The notes under the pieces: model-generated | What the model saw: only the letters and a program-made list of their open reading frames with translations | Databases searched by the model: none | Told to the model about the DNA's origin: nothing | Assembly (NCBI RefSeq): GCF_000816145.1 | Contig: NZ_CP007141.1 | Coordinates: forward strand, 1,550,001-1,614,000 | DNA from: Pseudothermotoga hypogea DSM 11164 = NBRC 106472 | GTDB lineage: Bacteria > Thermotogota > Thermotogae > Thermotogales > DSM-5069 | Direction of reading: 5' to 3' | DNA: 64,000 bases | Position numbers and translations under genes: made by a program | In this document: piece after piece, positions 45,707 through 53,800 of the stretch | Position numbering within the stretch: position 1 is the stretch's first letter | Layout of the letters: each line of letters begins with the position of its first letter

Positions 45707-46751
45707 GCTCTTAACGCTTGTGAAACTTCTGTTTCTGGATTCTGCGAGGAACAGGCTGGAAATGTTTTTCAGCATTCTGTTTCCCGTGGTTTTCTTGATA
45801 ATCTTTGGTTTCGTGTTCGGCTCGACCAGTGAGTCTGCACGTACCGTGGGAATCGCTCAGCTGAACGAAGATGTGTTGAAAGAACTTGAAGGGGTTGGAA
45901 AATGGCGCTTCAAATTTTTCTCGGATCGTGAAGCGTTGGTGTCTGCTATCCAAAAGGGTGAGCTTTCGATCGGACTGAGCATGAACGGTTCCAACGTTGA
46001 GCTCTTTTACAACGAAAGGAACACGAATGTCGTTGGGGAAGTCAAAATGCTCCAGATCGTTGTGAAGAGTATTTTGGAGAAGAAACTGAACAACGCGCGT
46101 TCTTATTTCACGGTTTCGAGGATGGAGCACAGTCCTTCGGGAAAAAAGATCACGACTTTTGAGTACATTCTGACCGGTGTCATAGCGATCTCGGTTCTCT
46201 CGAACGGCATGTTCTCTATGATAACCGTGTTCGGCAATTACAGAAAGAGAGGTGCTTTGAGAAGAATAATCCTGACGCCCGTTAAACCAGTGAAGATAGT
46301 TTCTGCTGTGGCTTTCGTACGAGTTCTCATGAGTTTCCTCTCTTTGTTCATGACCTTGTTCCTTGCCCGACTGTTTTTCAACGCCGGCATACCGTTCAAC
46401 TGGTTCAAGTTGATTCTGACCTTAGTGTTCTCCACCTTGGGCATGATGGCGTTGGGATTGCTACTGACGGCGATCTTCAAACAACCTCAGACTGCTTCGA
46501 ACGTCGCTTCTCTGTTAAACACGATCATGATGTTCTTCGCTGGTGTGTATTTCCCCGTTCACTGGATGCCATCTTACGTGAGGTGGCTCGCTTATGTTTT
46601 GCCTGTGAAGTATGTTGCCGATCTGGTCAGGGCTTCCGCGGGATTCCAACTCATGAATTCGCATATCTTTTGGGGAATAAACGCGCTTTTCCTGATCTGT
46701 GGTTTGACAATGCTGACTGTCGCTGCTAACCTTTTCTTGAAATCCGAATGA
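45699..46751 (+). CDS. ABC-2 type exporter permease (second)
   Basis: 350 aa paralogue of the preceding permease with the same layout: N-terminal helix [19 protein letters not shown], extracytoplasmic domain, five C-terminal helices and the loop [21 protein letters not shown]. It overlaps the first permease by 8 bp. The two subunits probably form a heterodimer with the ATPase encoded at 43624. Confidence 0.92.
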   Translation: MSELLTLVKLLFLDSARNRLEMFFSILFPVVFLIIFGFVFGSTSESARTVGIAQLNEDVLKELEGVGKWRFKFFSDREALVSAIQKGELSIGLSMNGSNVELFYNERNTNVVGEVKMLQIVVKSILEKKLNNARSYFTVSRMEHSPSGKKITTFEYILTGVIAISVLSNGMFSMITVFGNYRKRGALRRIILTPVKPVKIVSAVAFVRVLMSFLSLFMTLFLARLFFNAGIPFNWFKLILTLVFSTLGMMALGLLLTAIFKQPQTASNVASLLNTIMMFFAGVYFPVHWMPSYVRWLAYVLPVKYVADLVRASAGFQLMNSHIFWGINALFLICGLTMLTVAANLFLKSE

Positions 46752-46764
46752 GGAGGGATTCAAA

Positions 46765-46962
46765 ATGAACTGCGTGAACAAGGAGAAGAACCTCAAAAGG
46801 TGCAACTGTTCTTATCCGGGATGCCCAAGAAAGGGCATCTGTTGTGAGTGCCTGGCCTACCACAGGAGCAGTGGAGAACTTCCTGCGTGTTATTTCTCAA
46901 ACGATGTGGAGAAAACCTGGGATAGATCCATAGAGAACTTCGTGAGAACCAGAAAGGTCTGA
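46765..46962 (+). CDS. Small cysteine-rich protein, DUF6485-like
   Basis: 65 aa with seven or eight Cys in a compact pattern: [20 protein letters not shown], then RKGICCEC and PACYF. The pattern suggests zinc or iron-sulfur binding, but no role is known. It lies 14 bp after the exporter permease behind AGGAGGG, so it is probably translated from the same mRNA. A DUF6485 relationship is recalled from the family pattern and not checked. Confidence 0.8.
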   Translation: MNCVNKEKNLKRCNCSYPGCPRKGICCECLAYHRSSGELPACYFSNDVEKTWDRSIENFVRTRKV

Positions 46963-46980
46963 GACTCAAAAAAATACCTC

Positions 46981-47010
46981 TTGAATCTTTCTGGAGGTCT
47001 ATGATATACT
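46981..47010 (+). promoter_or_regulatory. Promoter of tRNA-Asp
   Basis: TTGAAT (46981-46986), 18-base spacer, TATACT (47005-47010), with TGA just before the -10 as an extended element. Predicted start near 47017, 12 bases before the tRNA. Confidence 0.75.
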
Positions 47011-47028
47011 AAGTATCGCTGGAGAGTC

Positions 47029-47107
47029 GGGGACGTGGTGCAGCCTGGTTTAGCATGCCGGTCTGTCACACCGGTGGTCGCGGGTTCAAATCCCGTCGTC
47101 CCCGCCA
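47029..47107 (+). tRNA. tRNA-Asp (anticodon GTC)
   Basis: Cloverleaf readable by eye: acceptor GGGGACG pairs with CGTCCCC, discriminator G and encoded CCA; D arm with TGGTTTAGCA; anticodon stem CCGGT/ACCGG enclosing CTGTCAC, so the anticodon is GTC (Asp); T arm GCGGG-TTCAAAT-CCCGT. The long D-loop gives 79 nt including CCA. Confidence 0.97.
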
Positions 47108-47108
47108 G

Positions 47109-47134
47109 GGGAGGGCATTGGTGCCCTCCCTTTG
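47109..47134 (+). terminator. Terminator of tRNA-Asp
   Basis: GGGAGGGCA (47109-47117) and TGCCCTCCC (47122-47130) form a perfect 9-bp stem with a TTGG loop, followed by TTTGTG. Starts two bases after the tRNA CCA. Confidence 0.85.
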
Positions 47135-47143
47135 TGTTATAAT
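47135..47143 (+). promoter_or_regulatory. Extended -10 promoter element for the 47161 gene pair
   Basis: TGTTATAAT is a perfect TGnTATAAT element just after the tRNA terminator, giving a start near 47150 and a leader of about 10 nt that contains the GAGGTGAA ribosome site. The -35 region would lie within the terminator and is not a good match. Confidence 0.6.
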
Positions 47144-47160
47144 TTCTTCGAGGTGAACGA

Positions 47161-47694
47161 GTGAGGCTTCTCGTTGGAAGGCAGATTGTGCTGAGCGAAT
47201 TTTTCCACGTTGACCTTGCGGTCTCCTGGGTGGAGCAACCGATCGCCGGTGCGAACTTCTACCTGCTCGGAAGTGAGAGAGGTTACATCCTGCTTTCCAA
47301 TTTTTCCGAGGAGACAAGCTACGGCTCTGGTTTTCACTTGCTCGAACTCCCGCAAGGACTGTTCGCAGTGGCAACGGGTTTCATGAACTGGAGGTACGCA
47401 AAAAAGGCTGCCGACCTTGGTGCCAACGTTCTGTTCGTCTTTCAGGATGTGTCAAAACCGGAAGAACTGTTGTTGGCCAAAACGATCTGCTGGGGCTCGA
47501 GTAGAGAGTTCAACGTACCCATCGTGTTGTTGGCAAAACACGGTGACGCGACCCACCTCTTCTTCTGTGTGCCAGGTCAGGGTAGGGAGCACTCTGGGAT
47601 ACTCTTCGATGCCACTTCCTCGTGTGTTGTTGAGCTCGACGTGTCTCGAACAGACTCCGGCAAGACCTTCAGTGTGAAGAGCCTCGCCAGCTGA
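47161..47694 (+). CDS. Hypothetical protein, first of a two-gene unit
   Basis: 177 aa, not recognised. Start GTG 47161 behind a strong GAGGTGAACGA site. No signal peptide or membrane helix. Predicted alpha/beta; segments such as GSERGYILLSNF, AADLGANVLFVFQDVS, PIVLLAKHGDATHLFFCVPG are strand-like, and Cys residues at CWGSS, FFCVPG and SSCVVE are isolated. The next gene follows 7 bases after the stop, so they are probably expressed together. Confidence 0.65.
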   Translation: MRLLVGRQIVLSEFFHVDLAVSWVEQPIAGANFYLLGSERGYILLSNFSEETSYGSGFHLLELPQGLFAVATGFMNWRYAKKAADLGANVLFVFQDVSKPEELLLAKTICWGSSREFNVPIVLLAKHGDATHLFFCVPGQGREHSGILFDATSSCVVELDVSRTDSGKTFSVKSLAS

Positions 47695-47701
47695 GGGAAA
47701 T

Positions 47702-48526
47702 ATGAATCCTTTCTCTGTGCGATTCTGGAAGCTACTAAGAGGTTTGCCGCCTTCACGAAAACGTTCTGAACCAAATAACGTTGTCCGAGCAGCCGTGTTG
47801 CAACTTGAGTACGACCCCAGCCTGAGAAATGGCAGGGTCTTTGCGGATTTTTTTCTCTCGATCCTTTCAAAGATTTCGAGTTTTATGCCTCACGTGGTCG
47901 TTTTCCCGGCGCTCACGGATCTGTTCTTCGTCAACGGTATCTGGTCCCTTCCTTTTTTTAAAAGATTCCCGAAGAACGGACTCGGCATTCCGGATCCTGT
48001 TACACAACAGTGCGAATGGTTCATGGCTGAAGTCTCGAGGAAGATGAACTGTGTGGTAGCGTTCGGCACGGTACACGGATTGAAGCTCTGCGGTCAGGGT
48101 AGGTTCATTGCTGAAAAGAGAGTCTTGGTAAAGGATCGGGGCCTGGCGCTCGTACCGAAACGCTGGCTCACGAACAGCGAGTTTCTTTCCAGTCTGGTGG
48201 AAGATGGGATCAGGATCGTAGTGACACCCACAAGCGGGAGCAACGTTTACAACGAGTGGGACGACAAGTATCACTTCTGGTCACACGCGCAAATGGTGGG
48301 ATATTACAGTCTCAAAGCGACTCTTGTTGGAAAAGTGGCCCGCAATCGTCTGAAGGATAAGGCCTGCGTCTGTGGTCCCATTCCCATCACCCAGAACCAC
48401 GACGGATACATCGTGAGAAACGAATCTTTGGAAGGTAGTGCCGTGCTCTTAGCGGAGTTGGACATGGAAAAGCTCGAAAACTTTCTCACCGAGCAGAGGA
48501 ACAAGTTCAACTCTCTGATACAATGA
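47702..48526 (+). CDS. Nitrilase-superfamily-like protein lacking the catalytic residues
   Basis: 274 aa. The layout matches the carbon-nitrogen hydrolase fold: VVRAAVLQLEYDPS near residue 27, then PHVVVFPALTDLF, NCVVAFGTVHG, LVPKRWL, GIRIVVTPTSGSN, and HAQMVGYYSLKATLVGKVARN, corresponding to the usual FPE, K, C and PS...RAxEN positions. However the Glu of FPEL is Ala70, and there is no Cys in the stretch before TPTSGSN where the nucleophile normally lies. It may be a non-catalytic homologue or a different enzyme on the same fold. ATG 47702 behind GAGGGA. Confidence 0.6.
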   Translation: MNPFSVRFWKLLRGLPPSRKRSEPNNVVRAAVLQLEYDPSLRNGRVFADFFLSILSKISSFMPHVVVFPALTDLFFVNGIWSLPFFKRFPKNGLGIPDPVTQQCEWFMAEVSRKMNCVVAFGTVHGLKLCGQGRFIAEKRVLVKDRGLALVPKRWLTNSEFLSSLVEDGIRIVVTPTSGSNVYNEWDDKYHFWSHAQMVGYYSLKATLVGKVARNRLKDKACVCGPIPITQNHDGYIVRNESLEGSAVLLAELDMEKLENFLTEQRNKFNSLIQ

Positions 48527-48612
48527 AAAAAAAATAAAAGGCCCCGCTCAGGGGGCTGAGATTTCCTATTCATTTCTCTTCTCTCTTGAAGATCCATCGA
48601 TCAGTCCGAGAT
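48527..48612 (+). other. Noncoding gap with weak hairpin between the nitrilase-like gene and the IS element
   Basis: After the stop comes an A-rich run, then hairpin GCCCC-GCTCAG-GGGGC at 48541-48556 followed by moderately T-rich sequence. This could be a weak terminator. No gene is seen here; the element end begins near 48613. Confidence 0.4.
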
Positions 48613-48658
48613 TTGACACTCCCAATCCCCTGAAGGGGATGGGATTCTTAGCAGCTCT

Positions 48659-49591
48659 TTAGGCTGCCTTCCACGGAGCATTTGATACTCCATGGCCACA
48701 GAGGTGTGGTTTGAACCTTACACCTCTGACGGGTGCCAATCCCGCTACTACTTGGAACTTCTTCCCAAGATACCTCTGCCAGATGTTTATCGCTCCTACT
48801 CCGTCCCTGTGATAACTAAATCCACAACTTTTACACTCATAGTTGCGACCAACCGCATGATTCTTGCTACCACATACAGGACAGACCTGAATCCCCAGTA
48901 GCTGTGCTTTGTAGGTTATCATGTCCACCATCTTCCTGAAACACCACTGATGAACTTTTTGATTAAAGTTATCGTTCCCTTCTACACGCTCTCGAATGTT
49001 TGTGACATCGCCAATCATGATGGTTGCAATCTTTCTTTGTGCACATATGCCAAGAAAGTTGCTGGTTATCTTGTGCAGTATGTCCGTTATTTGATGCTTT
49101 GCAAGGTGAAGATAATATTTCTCAGCCTCATACACAAGTCTTACTTGCCTAATTGTTGTACCGGCTGGCAGTGTCGTTTGTATCAAAATTGGCTTTTGAC
49201 TACTACCCATTGAAAGTTTCAGAACCCCTTCTGGTGAAAGTTTTATAGCAGTATCTTTCCAGATGAACGGCATAAACCTTTTCTTCTTATGTGGTGGTCT
49301 CAACTGTGGGTTTGTCTTGACTGCAGTAAAGTAACTGTTAAGCGCCTGAAAGTATTGCTGAACTATAGCCTGTTTGGAATGGGTATGGATATCGATAGTG
49401 CTACTCCAACGCAGGATATATTTTTGTGCTGCTCCTGGTGAAAGCCAGAAACCTTTCTTGCTTTTTACTTTCTTGACCAGCGACATGGTTTTGTTGTAGA
49501 TTCGACCAGCGAGTCTGTTCAGCTCAGAACACAGAGGATACAATTCTCTCGGAACAGGCACTTTATAAGTTCTGACTATATATCTTGACAT
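48659..49591 (-). CDS. TnpB-like protein with internal deletions, predicted nuclease-dead
   Basis: TnpB is the RNA-guided DNA nuclease of IS200/IS605 elements and ancestor of Cas12. This copy has 310 aa, against about 400 in typical TnpB. The N-terminal part (to YYLHL, residue 163) and the helical part (ILHKIT, MIGDVTNIRERVEG) resemble the family, and the zinc finger CPVC...CKSC (Cys 237, 240, 253, 256) and HRDGVGAINI (RuvC-III Asp263) are present. Missing are the segment between residues 163 and 165 that normally carries RuvC-I Asp (VDLGE), and the segment before CPVC that normally carries the relocated catalytic Glu (xDExYTSQ). The frame is open with no stop. ATG 49591; an extended -10 lies upstream. 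Confidence 0.72.
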   Translation of the reverse strand: MSRYIVRTYKVPVPRELYPLCSELNRLAGRIYNKTMSLVKKVKSKKGFWLSPGAAQKYILRWSSTIDIHTHSKQAIVQQYFQALNSYFTAVKTNPQLRPPHKKKRFMPFIWKDTAIKLSPEGVLKLSMGSSQKPILIQTTLPAGTTIRQVRLVYEAEKYYLHLAKHQITDILHKITSNFLGICAQRKIATIMIGDVTNIRERVEGNDNFNQKVHQWCFRKMVDMITYKAQLLGIQVCPVCGSKNHAVGRNYECKSCGFSYHRDGVGAINIWQRYLGKKFQVVAGLAPVRGVRFKPHLCGHGVSNAPWKAA

Positions 49592-49608
49592 TGTTTCGCC
49601 CTATGCAA

Positions 49609-49617
49609 TTTATAACA
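49609..49617 (-). promoter_or_regulatory. Possible extended -10 element for the TnpB-like gene
   Basis: On the minus strand TGTTATAAA lies about 20 bases before the tnpB ATG at 49591, within the element's left end. No clear -35. Suggests the gene can still be transcribed. Confidence 0.4.
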
Positions 49618-49665
49618 CATGCTAATAACGAACAAGCTCCTTACCCATTCCCCTGAAGGAGAAGG

Positions 49666-49853
49666 GCTTGCGGAACACTATTTTCTGTCATGGGTATGAC
49701 GCTTTCTGTCCACATTCCCGCAAGTGTACCACCGAGCGCGAACCAGGTTCCTCCTGAAGGTCCAGAAACGAACCTCAATTGGGCTGGCCATTTCTGGGCC
49801 ACACCTACGCTCAACAGGCTAACCACGAGCAAAACGATCAACAACTTCCTCAT
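49666..49853 (-). pseudogene. 5' fragment of a TRAP transporter TAXI-family binding protein gene
   Basis: From ATG 49853 (GGGAGGTGAGCGC upstream) reading on the minus strand: MRKLLIVLLVVSLLSVGVAQ is a signal peptide, then LRFVSGPSGGTWFALGGTLAGMW, the start of a TAXI solute-binding protein (in part: GPSGGTWFALGG). After about MTEN the sequence runs into the element's left end and a stop follows. Most of the gene (about 250 residues) is absent from the window. The fragment is most easily explained by insertion of the element with loss of the distal part. Confidence 0.75.
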
Positions 49854-49891
49854 GCGCTCACCTCCCAAGAGATTGCGGTTCAACAGTTAAC

Positions 49892-49900
49892 ATTGTACCA
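49892..49900 (-). promoter_or_regulatory. Extended -10 element of the TAXI gene fragment
   Basis: TGGTACAAT on the minus strand lies about 40 bases before the ATG at 49853. It fits TGnTAnAAT. No clear -35. Confidence 0.45.
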
Positions 49901-49909
49901 ATTGCCTAT

Positions 49910-50833
49910 TCAGAAGAATCTACACACGAATGCCGAGAGCACACCAGAAGCTAAGGGGGCCAACAGCCACGCACTCATCATTGACAGCACGGTTTTCCAA
50001 CTCGAAAGCTTGATACCTCTTGCATAACCTGCTCCTATCACCCCACCCACGATGGCTTGCGAAGCCGCAACGGGTATCCCGACAAAACTGAAGGTAAAGA
50101 GAGTGGTGGCCTGAGCGAGCATCGCAACGAGCGATGAGAAATGATCGAGTGCAACGATCTGTTTTCCAACCGTGTCTATGACCTTCCTACTGCTGAAAAT
50201 GACACCTAAGGCGATGGAAGAACCACCGAGCAATGCGGCCAGCTCTAAGGAAGAGAGATGAATCAGCACCGGACCCGTGACGTTCGCAACGTTGTTGGCA
50301 CCCAGCGCGTACGCATCGTACAGCCCTGCGAGCCACGAAGCGATGTAAACGAATATGTCTTGAAACTGAGTTCGGTGAATTTTTCTGAAAAAGAACGCGA
50401 GCACGTGATAGATGAAAAAGGCAGTCAGAGCGGCAAAAAGGGGCGTCAAGACCCAAGACAGCAGGAATCGTGCAACTATGTGCCAGTTCATACTTGCGAC
50501 TCCTACACGTACCAGTCCTGCTCCGACCATACCGCCAAAGACAGTCTGGGTGGCCGAGGCCGGGAAACCAAGTCTTGTCAGTGCAAGCATGGTTAATCCC
50601 GCACACAAAAGCACTATCGCACCATCATACGCATAGTTTGAACCCAGCGAGGAAAGATTTTTCAACCCCTCGCTTCCATTGATCAGTGCGCCGAGCACGA
50701 CGAAAACAGAGCCAATCAACGCAACTTTTCTATGGCTGAAAACACCCGATGCGATACCAGGCCCAAAGATGGACGCTGTGTTGTTCGCGCCGAGGATCCA
50801 ACCCAGAAAAATTGCCGAGAGCACGTACAGCAT
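49910..50833 (-). CDS. Inorganic phosphate transporter, PiT family
   Basis: Low-affinity phosphate symporter. 307 aa with about ten membrane helices in two inverted halves. The duplicated signature is visible: GWILGANNTASIFGPGIASG near the N-terminus and AYALGANNVANVTGPVL in the middle, with FPASATQTVFGGMVGAGLV and PVAASQAIVGGVIGAGYARG as the matching second motifs. ATG 50833 follows GAGGTGGTA. No phoU-like partner is adjacent. Reverse gyrase lies upstream on the same strand. Confidence 0.94.
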   Translation of the reverse strand: MLYVLSAIFLGWILGANNTASIFGPGIASGVFSHRKVALIGSVFVVLGALINGSEGLKNLSSLGSNYAYDGAIVLLCAGLTMLALTRLGFPASATQTVFGGMVGAGLVRVGVASMNWHIVARFLLSWVLTPLFAALTAFFIYHVLAFFFRKIHRTQFQDIFVYIASWLAGLYDAYALGANNVANVTGPVLIHLSSLELAALLGGSSIALGVIFSSRKVIDTVGKQIVALDHFSSLVAMLAQATTLFTFSFVGIPVAASQAIVGGVIGAGYARGIKLSSWKTVLSMMSAWLLAPLASGVLSAFVCRFF

Positions 50834-50871
50834 CCATTACCACCTCACGGTGCCACGACAGTGTGAACAGT

Positions 50872-50880
50872 ATTTTAGCA
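50872..50880 (-). promoter_or_regulatory. Extended -10 promoter element for the PiT gene
   Basis: TGCTAAAAT on the minus strand, in the 52-bp gap after reverse gyrase, predicts a start near 50865 and a 32-nt leader. Upstream TTGAAA is too close to be the -35. Confidence 0.45.
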
Positions 50881-50885
50881 CCGTT

Positions 50886-53800
50886 TCAAGAGAAAAGTTC
50901 ACTCAGTCTGAGAGATCTGATGAGTTCCTGATGATCCATCTCACCACGCTCTATGAGGTCTGATTTTTCCTCGAGCTCCCGCGTCAGTAACTCACTGGCG
51001 AAGTTGGGATAGTGCTCGTTCAGCCACAAGAAAACTCGACGTCCAAGTGCAGTGGCGAACAAGTACTCTCCTCTTTGAACTATGTATCCTCTCTCGAGCA
51101 GATTCTGCACGATCTTCGCGTACGTAGACGGCCTCCCAAGGCCCCTCTCCTGCATCTGTTTTATGAGGCTTCCTTGCGTGAAAGGAACCATCTTGGGTAC
51201 GAGCTTGATGTCGACTGAAGCTACGAACGGTTTGCCTTCCAGATGTTGCACTTTGAATGGCAATATCAGATCGAAGCCGTGCTCAATGATGCCGTCGACG
51301 AGTTCCCATTCGAAAGTGTTAGAGGCCAGCTCGAGTCGGAGCTTCTTCTTCAAGACTTTGGTTGGTTTCATCTGCGAAGCGAGAAACTTCCTGTAGATCG
51401 CGTCGTACACGAACAAAGACTGTTTTGGATTAGAGAAACTGACCTTTCCAAGTTCAATCCAGAGTCGAAGTTCTTCGGTTTTCAAACGTTTCGTTATCCT
51501 TATGCATTCATGAGCACCCTCTGATGGATAGCGGCGCGGATGAAAGAGCTCTCGTGAGAAATCTTCTGAAATGATCTGCTCGGCAAGCTTGATCCCTGCC
51601 TCTGAGACAGTGAAACTATCGGTCCTGTGGTAAGTGATGAGCCCTTGTTCAAACAGTTCTTGAAGGATGTCCATGAGCATCGAAGAAGAGACTCTTCCTG
51701 CGAGCTCGCTCAAGATCGTTGCGGTGTTGTAAGGTTTGGGTGGTTGGAGGTCTTGTTCGAACTGCCCAACAATGCTCAGCTTCTTTCCGGCCAGCTCGCT
51801 TACGAGCTTCTTGGCAGCAAGCGGATTATCCATTTCGAAACTGAGCCACACACTGTTTTGAACCTCGTCTCGAACGAGCAGTTTCACAAGCGCTTTTCTC
51901 TGCTTCACAAGCTCGGTCCGTTCGATGACCCACCCCAAGACAGGTGTTTGCACCCTGCCGGCGGAGAGGTCGTACCTCTTGAAAGCACGCCACAGTCTGC
52001 TCGAAAGTTCGAATCCAACCCATCTGTCCAGTATCCGTCGGGCTATTTGCGCTTTCACCAGATTCTCGTCGACCGTTCTCGTAACGTCAATTGCACGTGT
52101 GAATGCGTTCTTGGTGACTTCGTGAAATTCGGCACGCCGGATGTTGCCGTTGAAGGGCCTCAAAGCCAAGGTCAAGTCGTAAGCGATCTTTTCCCCTTCG
52201 GCGTCAGGGTCTGTGGCGATCAAGATTTCATCGAACTGTACTGCGAGCTTTCTGAACGCGCTGATCAGTTTCAGTTTGTCCTGGATCTTGGCATGTTTCT
52301 TGGAACAAGTCTGGTTCGTCGTCTGTTCCCGACACTCCTCGCAGACCTTGATCGATGCGTAGATCGGCACATAATGGTCACCTTGTTCTAAGATACCGTA
52401 CAAACCTTCGTTCTCAACCAGGTCAAACACATGACCGAGCGAGGCCGTTATGGCGATCAAACGATCCCCCGTTGTCGTTTCCCACACTAACACATCGTCG
52501 ACGAACCTCATCTGCGGAGTACCGAAAAAACGCGCGATAGTTCGAGCCTTGTTCGGAGATTCAACGATCACCAGGCTCGACTTCACCGAGATCTGTGTAG
52601 GCATCTTCGCGGAAAAAAGCTTCACGATCTTGTTGCGATCTTCGTCGACTCTCTCGAGCTCTTGCTGCCAGTCAACGTCTTCTGCGTGTACGAAATCGAT
52701 CTCATCGAAGAACAGTCTCAGCCTCTTTTTGAGATTGTTGAACAACTTTTCGTTCCAAAAAATCACAAGACTAATTCCTCGACTCACACCACCAGCGAAC
52801 ATGCGCGAAGTTCTGCCTGAAGCTTGAACGTACGTTGCCGCATCCGCAAGGCTGATGAACAAATCACTATCATTCTCTTCAATCAGCACATCGTTGGAAC
52901 TTTTTAGTTTCTCCAAGATCTCTTCTTTGCTCAACTGTTCGCTGAGAAATTTCGCAATTTCCTGTGACTGATCGATGGTTCTTCTACGCTTCGAAATTAT
53001 CCAAGACAGGTATTTCTCTATCCTCTCGTCTTGAACGAGATTCCTCAGAGCCACGAGTAAAGCACGCTGAACGTTCTCGTTCTCGAATCTCATGGGAAAA
53101 GACACGTGTGGAACATTCAAGAAGATGGCATATCGTACAACGTCCGGTAAATCGAGCCCACGGACCAAAACGTTGTTGGGCATGGAAATCCCCACGGCGA
53201 CTTTGAACTTCTTTTTTCTGAACTCCCCCGGGTCGAACTCTTCGTAACTCACCGCCTCGATCTTGTGCTTCCTCAACCAGGACACGATCTTGTCGACACC
53301 CTCTTTACCAAACCTTGAACTGATGTAGATGAAACCACCATCTCCGAGCTTTCTGATCCATTCCACCAATCGTTCAAGCGCTTCTTCTTCGTTCCCAACA
53401 TGCAGATAAGTGTCCAGAACGTTTCTGAGAGAAATGCGAACGGGCGAAACATCAAAGCCGAGAAGCTCTTTGAAAAGTACCGCGCGGTTCGTCTTTGGTC
53501 TGAGCGTTGCCGAAGACACCACCAAGATACCTTTTGGTTTAGGCTCTTCCTGAAGCTGGTTTCTAACGGCCAGATCTATCTGCCGCTGGGTGAAACCGAG
53601 CAGTCTGAGCACTTTGTCCACATTCTTGCCAGATTTCAAAAGAGAGTCTGTGTCATCGACGAAGATGAAATCGAATCTTTTATCTTCGAGTGCATCGAAA
53701 TTTCTCGAAAGAAACATGTTCGTCGTAATGAGAACATCGAAATCGCCCTTCCGAATTCTCTCTTTCTCGCTCTCTCTACCCGTGTACGCGATTACCCTTT

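Larger units (their letters stand above)
48613..49665 (-). mobile_element. IS200/IS605-type element, tnpB only, with subterminal hairpins
   Basis: A single tnpB-like gene on the minus strand is flanked by two related hairpins in the same orientation: at about 48620-48645, CCCAATCCCCTGAAGGGGAT, and at about 49645-49668, CCCATTCCCCTGAAGGAGAA, both with TGAA at the loop. Such paired hairpins mark the right and left ends recognised by the IS200/IS605 TnpA. There is no tnpA, so the element is non-autonomous. The exact ends are uncertain; a TTGA at 48613-48616 (TCAA on the minus strand) is a candidate right-end cleavage site. The right-end region would also hold any omega-RNA. Confidence 0.65.

Noticed and set aside
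48541-48570. Strong terminator after the nitrilase-like gene
   Set aside because: The hairpin stem is only five base pairs and the following stretch is poorly T-rich; kept only as a weak hairpin.
50834-50870. CTGTTCACA-CTGTCGTGG as a Pho box before the PiT gene
   Set aside because: The two CTGT copies are 9 bases apart, not 11 as in the known PhoB box, so it is only suggestive.
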